Below are positions 24,637 to 33,964 of a stretch of DNA of 55,144 bases, piece after piece. The position numbers and the translations under genes were made by a program. The notes beneath the pieces were generated by a model. The model searched no databases. It was not told the origin of the DNA and saw only the letters and a list, made by a program, of their open reading frames with translations. The stretch lies in NCBI RefSeq assembly GCF_023264855.1, contig NZ_JAHFUW010000028.1:1-55144 (forward strand). The letters are read 5' to 3'. The first letter of the stretch is position 1; the number at the start of each line of letters is the position of its first letter. The stretch comes from Herbiconiux sp. (GTDB lineage Bacteria > Actinomycetota > Actinomycetes > Actinomycetales > Microbacteriaceae).

Positions 24637-25206
24637 TCAGGGGTGCTCGGGTGGGGTGAGGGCCGGCCAGAGCAGGGTGAGTAGGCGATCGGCCCACTCC
24701 TCGTCGGGCTCGCCGCCTCGGATGACGTGACCGACGGCCGAGCCCAGGAGCACACTCACGACGAGCTTCACGTCCAGGCCCGCACGGAGGTCGCCGCGGG
24801 CGACCGCCTCGTCGAGGAAGGCGACCAGCTGGTGGCTGCGCATCCGGATCATGTCGCGCAACTGTTCGGCGAACGGACCGCCGTCGTCGATCAGGATGGC
24901 GGCGACCGTGCCGCGGCCGACGATGTCCTGCACGCGGATGCGCGCGGCGCCGAGCAGCCAGTGCAGGGTGTCGTAGGTCGACATGCCGCTGGGCAGCGTG
25001 ACCTCGGTGGTGGCCACGTCGATGGCCGCGCCCAGAAGCGCTTCGCGGTCTTCGTAGCGGCGATAGATGGTGGTCTTGGCGACTCCGGATGCCGTGGCCA
25101 CGGCCTCCACGTTCACCGCGTTCGGCCCCTTGTCGCGCAGGATCTGCAGCGTGGCCGCGACGATGCGCGCGTCGGCGCCGACCTGGGAGTGGTCGCCGTC
25201 GCTCAT
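24637..25206 (-). CDS. TetR family transcriptional regulator
   Basis: 189 residues. Helix-turn-helix in residues 14-60 (RIVAATLQILRDKGPNAVNVEAVATASGVAKTTIYRRYEDREALL), followed by a TetR_C ligand domain with GRGTVAAILIDDGGPFAEQL. TACAAT lies six nt before the ATG, a near-consensus -10 box, so translation is leaderless. It converges on the AGPS-like gene and could regulate the lipid divergon, but I find no copy of the divergon palindrome in its own promoter, so the target is open. Confidence 0.9.
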   Translation of the reverse strand: MSDGDHSQVGADARIVAATLQILRDKGPNAVNVEAVATASGVAKTTIYRRYEDREALLGAAIDVATTEVTLPSGMSTYDTLHWLLGAARIRVQDIVGRGTVAAILIDDGGPFAEQLRDMIRMRSHQLVAFLDEAVARGDLRAGLDVKLVVSVLLGSAVGHVIRGGEPDEEWADRLLTLLWPALTPPEHP

Positions 25207-25242
25207 GCCTTGATTGTATTTGCTGCGCGGCTCTGCTGGCTG

Positions 25243-25301
25243 CCGGGAGGGTCGTGCTGCGCGCGGCCCTCCCGGTCCGCGCCGCCGCCTCTGCGGCGCG
25301 G
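25243..25301. terminator. Two adjacent GC hairpins between tetR genes
   Basis: CCGGGAGGG (25243-25251) pairs with CCCTCCCGG (25267-25275), and CCGCGCCGC (25277-25285) pairs with GCGGCGCGG (25293-25301). Both stems are perfect 9-mers. They lie in the 244-bp gap 25207-25450, where I see no gene, and probably end the upstream (leftward) tetR transcript. Confidence 0.55.
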
Positions 25302-25450
25302 GGCGACATGTTCGCGTGCGGTCGCTGTCGCGGCCGCGCGCTCACCCTGGGTCGTCCGGGCGCGGCCCGAGACATTCCTCTCGTTCCCGAGTGCCTCTGC
25401 GAAAGCTGGCCCCACTCAGGTCTCGGCCTCGCGGAGGGTGCGGCGGCGGC

Positions 25451-26098
25451 TCAGAGGCCGCGGTCGACCATGTCGAGCAGGCGCTCGGTGGCGAAGGCGA
25501 TCATCCGGTCGTCGAGGCCGCGGAGGGGGCCGTCGATCACGAGCATGCCGAGGCCGTGCACGGTCGCCCAGGCCAGGAACTCGGCATTCGGGCGGCGGTC
25601 CGGCGGCAGCACCCCGGCCTCGAGCAAGGCGTCGAGGGCGATTCCGACGAGCTGAAAAGGAGTCCGGCCCCGGCGGCCGGCCTTGCTCGGATCGGCGGCG
25701 CGCTGCAGGTTGTCGGGCACCGAGAACGCCGTGCGGAACAGGCCCGGCTCCTCCCGCGCGAAACCGATGTAGCCCAGACCGACCGCGCGCAGCATCATCC
25801 GGGCGTCGGCGACGTCATCCCCGGTCGACGGATGCGCGTCGAACTCGGCCTCGATCCGATCGGCCGCGAACCCCAGGCAGGTGTCCGACACGGCATGCAG
25901 CAATGCGTCGCGATCGGCGAAGTGCCGATACGCGGCGTTGGGGGAGACGCCTGCCCGCCGGGTCGTCTCGCGCAGCACCACGGCGGCTGGGCCACCCTCG
26001 CGCGCCAGCTCCACCCCGGCCTCCACGAGCGCCTCACGCAGCCCGCCGTGCCGGTAGGTGTCGCGTCCCCGCGCCGTCGCCGTCGCCCCGTCGTCCAT
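25451..26098 (-). CDS. TetR/AcrR family regulator with WHG-type C-terminal domain
   Basis: 215 residues. The DNA-binding domain occupies about residues 18-66 (REALVEAGVELAREGGPAAVVLRETTRRAGVSPNAAYRHFADRDALL). The C-terminal domain contains FLAWATVHGLGMLVIDGPL, the motif naming the WHG group. A palindrome TGTGGACAGCGTACACA lies 40 bp upstream of the start, the right place for autoregulation. A closely related palindrome is in front of the VOC gene at 10255, so the two may be one small regulon. Confidence 0.9.
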   Translation of the reverse strand: MDDGATATARGRDTYRHGGLREALVEAGVELAREGGPAAVVLRETTRRAGVSPNAAYRHFADRDALLHAVSDTCLGFAADRIEAEFDAHPSTGDDVADARMMLRAVGLGYIGFAREEPGLFRTAFSVPDNLQRAADPSKAGRRGRTPFQLVGIALDALLEAGVLPPDRRPNAEFLAWATVHGLGMLVIDGPLRGLDDRMIAFATERLLDMVDRGL

Positions 26099-26137
26099 AG
26101 GTTTCCTGCCTGGCCTGGCTCAGCCCTGTCGTTCCCT

Positions 26138-26154
26138 TGTGGACAGCGTACACA
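26138..26154. promoter_or_regulatory. Operator-like palindrome upstream of tetR
   Basis: TGTGGACAGCGTACACA fits the pattern TGTGnACAnnGTnCACA. Compared with the reverse complement of the site at 10205-10221 it agrees at 14 of 17 positions, including both TGTG/CACA ends. Confidence 0.5.
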
Positions 26155-26209
26155 TCACGCATCTCGATGCGTCGGAATGGACTTCGGAGAACCCGCGTTT
26201 CCGGTGCCG

Positions 26210-28255
26210 CTACTCGGCGCCGGCGATCGCGTTGAGCACGAGCACCGCCGAGTCGTTGGCGCCGATGGCGTACTCGCTGGTCTCGTCTTCGGCGCAGAGC
26301 TGGCCGGTGGCGATGTCCTCGATCTCGCCGACCAGGGCGCGGGAGGCCTGCAGCTCGATCTCGAGGGCACCTATGGCGGCACCACCGGCGGCTGCGCCGC
26401 CGCGCGAGGCCTGCAGCTCGAGCAAGGCGTCGCTGAGCTTCTCGCGGTCCTCGAGCGAGATGGCGGCGTCGGACAGGGCCCGGTCGCGCTCGTCGGCCAG
26501 CACGCCGATCTCGCTGCGGGCGGCGACCAGTTCCTCCTCGAGCTCGGTGACCCGGGCACGCGCCTCGGCGAGCTCGGCGATGATCGCGGCGTCGTCCGAT
26601 CCGGTGCCTTCGGAGACGGTTCCGGATGCTGCGACGGAGGCCGCAGAGGCGGCAGAAGCCGCCGCCACCGCCGCGGCCTCCGCCGCGGTGGCCGCTTCGA
26701 CGCGCTGCTGCGCCTCGGCCAGCGATTCCTCCAGCGTGGCCTCGCGCTCCTGCGCGCCGGCCAGCGAGCCCTCCAGCTCGGCCACCCGCTGCTGCGCCGC
26801 GTTCAGCGCCTCGGCACTTGCGGCGGCGGCCGCCTCGGATCCCTCACCCTCCGAGCTCAGCCCGGCCAGCGTAGCCGCGTGCTCGGAGCGGATCGCCTCT
26901 TCCGCCGCGGCGTGCTCGGCGCGCAGGCGCTCGATCTCGGCGGCGTGCTCGCTCAGCAGGCGCTCCGTCTCGCCGGACACCTCCTGCGCCGCCAGAGCCT
27001 GCTCGGACTGCAGACCCTGGTTCTCGACGGCCAGGGCATCCAGCGCCGCGGCGTGCTCGACCTGAAGGCGCTCGGTCTCATTGGCCAGCAGCTCGTCTTT
27101 GGCGGCGATCTCGGCGCGCAGCTGCTCGTGCTCGGCCGCGAGGCGCTCCTCGACGCTCTCGCGCTCGCTGTGCAGTTGCTCGACCTGGGCGGCCGCGGCC
27201 GCGCGCAGCTCCTCCTCCGCCGCCGCGTGGGCAGCATGCAGCTGCTCGACTTCGGCGGCGTGCGCAGCCACCAGTCCCTCGAGTTCGGCGGCGTGCGCCG
27301 CGCGCAGCTGCTCGTCGTGCAGGCGCAGCTGCTCCGACTCCGAGGCGTGGCCCGCGCGCAGCTGGTCGGCTTCGGCGGCGTGCGCTCGGCGCAGCTCCTC
27401 CACCTGGGAGCCGTGGGCGCCCGTGAGCTGCTCCACCTGCACCGCGTGCGCTGCGGTCAGCTGGTCGACCTGCGCCGAGTGCGCGGCCTGGATCTCGCCC
27501 AGCTGCGCAGCATGTGCCGCGTGCAGCCCGGCGATCTGGTTCTCGTAGCCGGCCGACGAGGCGCGGTGCTCCTCGGTGAGCCGGGTCGACGTGGCGGCCA
27601 GCTCGGCCTGCAGCCGCCCGGTCTCATCGGCCAGCTGCGCCTGCAGTGCGCCGGTCTCGGCGGCCAGCTGGGCGGTGAGTGCGGCCGTCTCGGCCGCCAG
27701 GCGCTCGTGCAGGGCGGCCAGTTCGGCCTCGCGCCCGGCCAGCGCCGCGGCCGTGGCATCCAGTCGCGCCTGCGTGTCTTCGTAGCGGGCCGTCATGTCG
27801 GACAGACGTGCCTGGGTCTCGGCGAGGCGGCGCTCGGCATCGGTGCGGGCATCGTCGCGCAGGCGACGGTCGTCGATGACGAGACCGAGGTTCGCCCGGA
27901 TGATCTCGAGCGGATCGTTCTCGCCCTCCACGTCTTCGGCCGGCACGATCACAGGCGGCTCGTAGGCGGGGCGCGCCGTGGGGTCGACGAAGTGGTGACG
28001 GTACAGGTCGTCGACGATCGCTTCGTAGCGCTCCCGGAACTCTGGGGTGCCGATCTTCACCGAGGCGCCGATGAAGCGCAGGGCGGTGCGGTCGCGCCCG
28101 GTGAGCTCGTAGCCCTCGGGTTCGGGGGCGGCCGCGCCGAAGGCGGGTGCTCCGGATGCCGGTGCTCCGAAGGCCGGGCCTCCGGTCGCGGGCTCGCCGG
28201 ATGCGGTGCCCGCGGTCTCGTTCTGGGGGGCTTCGGTCGGGGTGGCGTCAGACAT
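26210..28255 (-). CDS. Long coiled-coil protein with hendecad repeats
   Basis: 681 residues. Residues 1-47 are Ala/Pro/Gly-rich. Residues 48-135 are a small globular region of unknown family (LTGRDRTALRFIGASVKIGTPEFRERYEAIVDDLYRHHF). From about 136 to 640 the protein is almost entirely Ala/Glu/Gln/Leu coiled coil. Ten 11-residue repeats of consensus AAHAAxVEQLx lie at 246-362, broken by one 7-residue unit. An Ala-rich break comes near 525-545, and a short non-coil tail ends it. No transmembrane or signal segment is present. Filament-forming actinobacterial proteins such as Scy and FilP share this kind of hendecad coil, so a scaffold or cytoskeletal role is possible. I do not recognise an orthologue. 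AGGAG precedes the ATG at 28255. Confidence 0.8.
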   Translation of the reverse strand: MSDATPTEAPQNETAGTASGEPATGGPAFGAPASGAPAFGAAAPEPEGYELTGRDRTALRFIGASVKIGTPEFRERYEAIVDDLYRHHFVDPTARPAYEPPVIVPAEDVEGENDPLEIIRANLGLVIDDRRLRDDARTDAERRLAETQARLSDMTARYEDTQARLDATAAALAGREAELAALHERLAAETAALTAQLAAETGALQAQLADETGRLQAELAATSTRLTEEHRASSAGYENQIAGLHAAHAAQLGEIQAAHSAQVDQLTAAHAVQVEQLTGAHGSQVEELRRAHAAEADQLRAGHASESEQLRLHDEQLRAAHAAELEGLVAAHAAEVEQLHAAHAAAEEELRAAAAAQVEQLHSERESVEERLAAEHEQLRAEIAAKDELLANETERLQVEHAAALDALAVENQGLQSEQALAAQEVSGETERLLSEHAAEIERLRAEHAAAEEAIRSEHAATLAGLSSEGEGSEAAAAASAEALNAAQQRVAELEGSLAGAQEREATLEESLAEAQQRVEAATAAEAAAVAAASAASAASVAASGTVSEGTGSDDAAIIAELAEARARVTELEEELVAARSEIGVLADERDRALSDAAISLEDREKLSDALLELQASRGGAAAGGAAIGALEIELQASRALVGEIEDIATGQLCAEDETSEYAIGANDSAVLVLNAIAGAE
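27170..27520 (-). repeat. Ten in-frame 33-nt (hendecad) repeats
   Basis: They encode units of the AAHAAEVEQLH type. Six come first (residues 246-311), then a 7-residue stutter LHDEQLR (312-318), then four more (319-362). The His at position three of the unit is kept in nine of ten. Eleven-residue periods favour a right-handed or straight coiled coil, unlike heptads. Confidence 0.85.
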
Positions 28256-28356
28256 GATGCTCCTACTGGCCTCGCTGGAGGGGGTGCGGCCGCTCGCCAG
28301 CGGCTCGGCGGTGTGATCGGGGTGGCGGTCGTCGTCGTCGTGACCGTGAGTCAAGG

Positions 28357-28764
28357 TTAGTAGTCGTCCCTGACACCGCGCAGCCGTTCGATCTCACGAC
28401 GGTCGCGTTTGGTCGGACGACCGGCGCCGCGATCGCGTACCGGCACCGAGGCGACGGCTTCGCGGGGCGGCGGAGGAGGCGTCAGATCCACGAAGTTCTG
28501 GGCGGCGACGGTGGCGGAGCCGCGCTTGACTGCCAATCCGCTGACTTTCAGGATGCGGTCGAAGCCGCTGATCCTGGCGCGCACCTCGTCGCCCGGGCGC
28601 ACGGTCTGGGCGGCCTTCGCACGTTCGCCGTTCACCCGTACGTGGCCGGCCCGGCAGGCGGCCGTGGAGAGCGAGCGCGTCTTGTACACCCGCACCGCCC
28701 ACAACCAGCTGTCGATGCGCACACCCGCGCCTGCGCCCGCACCTGCCACTCCCTCACTCGCCAT
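28357..28764 (-). CDS. S4-domain RNA-binding protein (Hsp15-like)
   Basis: 135 residues. The S4 domain spans about 15-62 (RIDSWLWAVRVYKTRSLSTAACRAGHVRVNGERAKAAQTVRPGDEV). The C-terminal part is basic and ends GRPTKRDRREIERLRG, the usual tail of the Hsp15 family. Hsp15 of E. coli binds stalled 50S subunits carrying nascent chains. A Gly/Ala-rich N-terminal stretch precedes the domain. The ATG at 28764 is chosen over an earlier one in a Pro-rich frame; AAGGCT lies six nt upstream. It diverges from the helicase gene, with both probable -10 boxes in the short gap. Confidence 0.88.
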   Translation of the reverse strand: MASEGVAGAGAGAGVRIDSWLWAVRVYKTRSLSTAACRAGHVRVNGERAKAAQTVRPGDEVRARISGFDRILKVSGLAVKRGSATVAAQNFVDLTPPPPPREAVASVPVRDRGAGRPTKRDRREIERLRGVRDDY

Positions 28765-28832
28765 CTGCCCAGCCTTGCACAGCGGCCTGGGGGCCGGGGG
28801 AGGATGTCGCACGCCGCGCCTAGGCTGGGGTG

Positions 28833-31373
28833 GTGCCGATCCTGACCCCCTCCCGCCCGGCGATGCCGGCTCCGTTCGATCCGGATGCCGCCTACGACGC
28901 CTTCGCGAGCTGGGCCGCCGAGCGCGGCACCCCCCTTTACCCTGCGCAGGACGAGTCGATCATGGCGATCGTCGCGGGGGAGAACGTCATCCTGAGCACA
29001 CCGACGGGCACCGGCAAGTCGCTCGTCGCGGTCGGGGCGCACGCGGTGGCGCTGGCCCAGGGCATCCGGAGCTACTACACGGCTCCCATCAAGGCGCTGG
29101 TGTCGGAGAAGTTCTTCGCGCTGGTCGAGATCTTCGGCGCCGAGAACGTGGGCATGGTCACGGGCGACTCCTCGGTGAATCCGGATGCGCCCATCATCTG
29201 CGCGACGGCCGAGATCTTGGCGAATCTCGCTCTCCGGCACGGGCCCGACACCCCGGTGGGCCAGGTCGTGATGGACGAGTTCCACTTCTACGCCGAGCCG
29301 GATCGCGGCTGGGCCTGGCAGGTGCCCATCCTCGCCCTGCCGGCCGCGCAGTTCGTGCTGATGTCGGCCACGCTCGGCGACGTCGACTGGCTGGCCCTCG
29401 ACCTCTCCCGCCGCACCGGCCGTGAGACGACGGTCATCACGGGCGTCGAGCGCCCCGTGCCGCTCAGCTACAGCTACGCCACGACCCCCATCCAGGAGAC
29501 GGTCGAAGAGCTGCTCGCCACCCAGCGCGCGCCGATCTACATCGTGCACTTCTCCCAGTTGGCGGCCGTCGAGCGGGCTCAGGCCCTGTCGAGCATCAAG
29601 GTCGCCTCCCGCGAGGTGCGCGACGAGATCGCCGAGCTGATCGGGCCGTTCCGGTTCACCACGGCCTTCGGCAAGACGCTGTCGCGCCTCATCCGCATGG
29701 GCATCGGCGTGCACCACGCCGGCATGCTGCCGAAGTACCGCCGTCTCGTCGAACGGCTCGCCCAGCGCGGGCTGCTGAAGGTCATCTGCGGCACCGACAC
29801 CCTGGGCGTCGGCATCAACGTGCCCATCCGCACGGTGCTGCTCTCGGCGCTCACCAAGTACGACGGCATCCGGATGCGCCAGCTCACCGCGCGCGAGTTC
29901 CACCAGATCGCGGGTCGCGCCGGCCGGGCGGGCTACGACACCGCCGGAACCGTGGTGGTGCAGGCCCCCGAGCACGAGACCGAGAACCTCAAGGCCCTCG
30001 CCAAGATGGGCGACGACGTCAAGAAGAAGCGCAAGTTCATCCGCAAGAAGGCGCCCGAGGGCTTCGTCTCGTGGGGCGAGCCCAGCTTCGAGAAGCTGAT
30101 CGCGGCCACACCCGAGACGCTCACCTCGCACCTCACGGTGACGCACGCGATGGTGCTCAACACGATCGCACGCGGCGGAGACGTGTTCACGAACCTGCGC
30201 ACCCTGCTGGAGGACAACCATGAGCCGCGCGCCAAGCAGCGTGACCTCATCCGGCAAGCACTGGCCATCTACCGCACGCTGCGCACCGCCGAGGTGGTGG
30301 AGCAGGTGACGGATGTCGCGACCGGGCAGGTGCACATCCGGCTCACGGTCGACCTGCAGCCCAACTTCGCGCTGAACCAGCCGCTCTCGCCGTTCGCGCT
30401 CGCCGTCTACGAACTGCTCGACGAGGAGTCGCCGACGTTCGCGCTGGACGTCGTGTCGGTCACCGAGGCCATCCTCGACGACCCGCGTCCCGTGCTCTCC
30501 GCCCAGCAGTTCGTGGCCCGTGGCGAGGCCGTGCAGGCGATGAAGGCGGAGGGTATCGAGTACGAGCAGCGGATGGAGCTGCTCGACGAGGTCACCTACC
30601 CCAAGCCGCTGCTGGGGCTGCTCACCGAGGCCTTCGACACCTACCGCGCCACCCAGCCGTGGATCGGCGACTTCGACATCTCGCCGAAGTCGGTCATCCG
30701 CGACATGTACGAGCGGGCGATGTCGTTCGGCGAGTACATCGCGTTCTACAAGCTCGCGCGCTCGGAGGGCCTGGTGCCGCGCTACCTCTCCGATGCGTAC
30801 CGCACTCTTCGCTCCACGGTGCCCGACGAGCTGAAGAACGACGACCTGCTCGACCTGATCGAATGGCTCGGCGAGCTCGTGCGGCAGACCGACTCGAGCG
30901 TGCTCGACGAGTGGGAGGCGATGGTCGACCCGGAGGCCGTGGCGGCGAGGGCGCTTCTGGAGGATTCGGATGCCGCGCCCATCGTGCCACCCGCCCCGAA
31001 GCTGCTCACCTCGAACCCGCGCGCCTTCACGGTGCTGGTGCGCAACGAACTGTTCCGCCGGGTGCAGCTCGCCGCCCGCGAGGCCTGGGACGAACTCGGC
31101 GAGCTGGATGCCGCCTCCGGTTTCGACGCCGACCGGTGGGTCCGCGCGATGGACGACTACTACGACGAGCACGACTCGGTCGGCATCGGCCCGCACGCCC
31201 GCAGCGCCGCGCTGCTCATCCTGGAGCAGGAGCCGACCGTGTGGAAGGCGCGGCAGATCTTCGACGACCCCGCCGGCGACCACGACTGGGGCATCACCGC
31301 CGAGATCGACCTCGCCGCCTCGAACGAGGCGGGAGTCGCGGTGGTTCGCGTTGTAGCGGTGGATCGGCTGTAA
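28833..31373 (+). CDS. Ski2/Mtr4-like superfamily 2 helicase, DUF3516 type
   Basis: About 846 residues. Helicase motifs: Walker A TPTGTGKS, DEFH (motif II), MSATL (motif III), GTDTLGVGINVP (motif V) and QIAGRAGRAG (motif VI), together the pattern of Ski2-like RNA helicases. The long C-terminal part (about 420-846) is the actinobacterial DUF3516 region, with no resemblance to the Mtr4 arch that I can see. The role is presumably RNA unwinding in turnover or ribosome metabolism. The GTG at 28833 is six nt after TAGGCT, so a leaderless start is likely; GTG 28830 and ATG 28863 are alternatives. Three hairpins follow the gene. Confidence 0.9.
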   Translation: MPILTPSRPAMPAPFDPDAAYDAFASWAAERGTPLYPAQDESIMAIVAGENVILSTPTGTGKSLVAVGAHAVALAQGIRSYYTAPIKALVSEKFFALVEIFGAENVGMVTGDSSVNPDAPIICATAEILANLALRHGPDTPVGQVVMDEFHFYAEPDRGWAWQVPILALPAAQFVLMSATLGDVDWLALDLSRRTGRETTVITGVERPVPLSYSYATTPIQETVEELLATQRAPIYIVHFSQLAAVERAQALSSIKVASREVRDEIAELIGPFRFTTAFGKTLSRLIRMGIGVHHAGMLPKYRRLVERLAQRGLLKVICGTDTLGVGINVPIRTVLLSALTKYDGIRMRQLTAREFHQIAGRAGRAGYDTAGTVVVQAPEHETENLKALAKMGDDVKKKRKFIRKKAPEGFVSWGEPSFEKLIAATPETLTSHLTVTHAMVLNTIARGGDVFTNLRTLLEDNHEPRAKQRDLIRQALAIYRTLRTAEVVEQVTDVATGQVHIRLTVDLQPNFALNQPLSPFALAVYELLDEESPTFALDVVSVTEAILDDPRPVLSAQQFVARGEAVQAMKAEGIEYEQRMELLDEVTYPKPLLGLLTEAFDTYRATQPWIGDFDISPKSVIRDMYERAMSFGEYIAFYKLARSEGLVPRYLSDAYRTLRSTVPDELKNDDLLDLIEWLGELVRQTDSSVLDEWEAMVDPEAVAARALLEDSDAAPIVPPAPKLLTSNPRAFTVLVRNELFRRVQLAAREAWDELGELDAASGFDADRWVRAMDDYYDEHDSVGIGPHARSAALLILEQEPTVWKARQIFDDPAGDHDWGITAEIDLAASNEAGVAVVRVVAVDRL

Positions 31374-31457
31374 CAGTCACCACGGCCACGGCGCTACCTC
31401 TTGCCACCTTCACTTCCACCGCGAAGCACGGTGACAGGCCCTACTCGACGACCCAAG

Positions 31458-31580
31458 GTGAGCGTGTGGCCGAGGGATGCGACCGAAGGCCGCGTCCCTC
31501 GACCGCGCGCTCACATGTCGCGCTGCGCCGGGCAGGGACCGGCGCAGCCCGGTCACGCCGAGCGAAGCCCGGCGCGACCG
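31458..31580. terminator. Three consecutive hairpins between convergent genes
   Basis: Hairpin 1 (31458-31514) is long: GTGAGCG pairs with CGCTCAC, CGAGGGA with TCCCTCG, with mostly paired connecting bases and a 3-nt tip. Hairpin 2 (31523-31547) has the perfect 9-bp stem CTGCGCCGG/CCGGCGCAG. Hairpin 3 (31550-31580) has CGGTCACGCC/GGCGCGACCG with one G-U-type mismatch. They fill most of the 211-bp gap between the helicase and TRIC-family genes. They could be stacked terminators or a structured RNA. No gene is evident in the gap. Confidence 0.6.
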
Positions 31581-31584
31581 GCAG

Positions 31585-32295
31585 CTAGCTCAGCCGGGGC
31601 AGTTGCCAGTCGAACACGATGGCGAGGATACGCAGGGCGGCGCAGGTAGCGAACCCCAGCGTCATGCAGACCCATGGGGGCAGACGCAAGCGTGCGGCGA
31701 CGTAGACCACCAGCGAGGCGGCGGCCGCTGCGGAGGCGTAGACGCTCGAGGTGAGGACTGTGGGGACGTGGCCCAGCAGGAGGTCTCGGGTGATGCCTCC
31801 GCCGACCGCCGTGAGGGTGCCGAGGATGACGACGACCCAGCCGTTCGCGTTGTGGTCCAGGGCCTTCTCGGCTCCTGTGATGGCGAAGAGGGCGAGGCCC
31901 AGGGCGTCCAGGACGGCGAAGAGGTCGTCGGGAGCCGTCGCCTGCGTCGCCACCAGGGCGATCGCGGCGACCGAGCCGAGCAGCGCCACCAGGATGCGGG
32001 AGGGCGAGCGGAACGCGAACGGCGGGGTGTCGCCGAGCAGCAGGTCGCGCAGGATGCCGCCCACCAGCGACGAGACGCAGCCCACCACCAGCACGCCGAA
32101 GACGTCGAGCCCGGCCTCCGCGGCCAGACGTGCGCCTTCGAACGCGAACAGAAGGGTGGCCACGAGGTCGGCGACGGTGAACAGCACGGTCGTGCGTGCA
32201 CCGTGGCGCGACCAGCGCGAGGGCGGGGATACCTCGTTCGGCGGGATCGCCGCGCTGGAGGGCGTCGTGCCGCTCGCCGGATCGATCGCGCTCAT
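31585..32295 (-). CDS. TRIC (UPF0126) cation channel family protein
   Basis: 236 residues, seven predicted hydrophobic helices. Two halves are inverted repeats, each with the glycine-rich pore motif: [18 protein letters not shown] and [19 protein letters not shown]. These GG(I/T)xRDLLLG segments are diagnostic of bacterial TRIC channels, homotrimeric K+-permeable channels. A 35-residue hydrophilic N-terminus precedes the first helix. The ATG overlaps the stop of the upstream acetyltransferase gene, so it is the third gene of a leftward operon. The longer upstream frame is a shadow. Confidence 0.92.
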   Translation of the reverse strand: MSAIDPASGTTPSSAAIPPNEVSPPSRWSRHGARTTVLFTVADLVATLLFAFEGARLAAEAGLDVFGVLVVGCVSSLVGGILRDLLLGDTPPFAFRSPSRILVALLGSVAAIALVATQATAPDDLFAVLDALGLALFAITGAEKALDHNANGWVVVILGTLTAVGGGITRDLLLGHVPTVLTSSVYASAAAAASLVVYVAARLRLPPWVCMTLGFATCAALRILAIVFDWQLPRLS

Positions 32296-32791
32296 CCGGT
32301 CACCCGTTCGAGGCAGATCAGGCCCTCCCGGTCGTCCCAGGAGTCCGTTCGCACGAACCCGGCGCGTTCGTAGAGGCGGATGGCGCCCTCGCGCCACTCC
32401 CACACCGAGAGTCGCACGCCGCCGTCGCCACGGCGGTGCGCCCGTTCGGCGGCCGCATCGAGCAGGGCGGTGGCGACGCCCAATCCCCGCGCGGCCGGAT
32501 CGACCCAGAGTCGCTTCACCTCGGGGAGCGCACCGTCGGAGCCGGCCGCTGTCAGCACGACGCAGCCCACCGGTTCGCCATCGGCCGTGCGGGCCAGCAG
32601 CAGCGAGCAGTCGGCGAAGGCCGCGGCCGTGTTCTCGACCTCGGTGCGGTACCGCTCGGGCAGATCGGCCGCCGTCTCGACTGCACGGCCCTTCTCCTGC
32701 TCGGTCTGGCGGTGGTAGCCGAACAGCAGCGACGCTACGGCCGCGTCGACAGGAGTTCCGGGCGACCACAGCTCGAGCACGATCGTCGAGG

Positions 32792-32795
<4 letters not shown>
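32292..32795 (-). CDS. GNAT family N-acetyltransferase
   Basis: 167 residues. The acetyl-CoA site is in [28 protein letters not shown], and the C-terminal strands include [13 protein letters not shown]. Preceding residues [11 protein letters not shown] form the usual beta4 region. The substrate cannot be inferred. It is joined by ATGA overlaps to the reductase upstream and to the channel gene downstream, forming a tightly coupled three-gene unit of apparently unrelated functions. Confidence 0.92.
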
Positions 32796-33715
<920 letters not shown>

Positions 33716-33732
33716 GGGCGGCTCCTGTCGAG

Positions 33733-33794
33733 GACGGCGGCGGAGGGGAGTGGGACGGCGGCGGAGGGGAGCGGGACGGCGGCGGAGGGAGCGG
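33733..33794 (+). repeat. Three 20-21-bp tandem repeats in an intergenic gap
   Basis: Units starting GACGGCGGCGGAGG at 33733, 33754 and 33775, the first two 21 bp and the last 20 bp. They lie in the 249-bp gap 33716-33964 between the reductase and FolP2-like genes. A minus-strand frame through the rest of that gap has a CxxC string (CARCGRRF) but no start or ribosome site, so I do not call a gene there. Confidence 0.75.
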
Positions 33795-33964
33795 TTCGGA
33801 GGCCGAGGGGGAGCGGCCCGGTTCACTCCAGCGACTCTCAGGCGATCCTCGCCCATAGTGCACGAGCTCGGCCTGAAACTCGCTGGGGTGAACGCGAACA
33901 CCGGGCAGAAACCGGCGCCCGCACCGGGCACAGGGTGAAAGCCGCAGGGTGAAAGAGGGCGCGA

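Noticed and set aside
24564-25450. Mobile-element scar at the edge of the lipid locus
   Set aside because: The inverted repeats are hairpins with short loops in convergent or tandem gaps, with no transposase and no direct target duplications.
25214-28360. 1048-residue plus-strand frame opposite the coiled-coil gene
   Set aside because: It is a mirror of the 33-nt repeats on the other strand, with Gln/Leu/Arg low complexity and no ribosome site.
33716-33964. Possible small zinc-ribbon gene (CARCGRRF on the minus strand)
   Set aside because: No start codon or ribosome site in frame, and the frame runs into Pro/Ser-rich repeat sequence.
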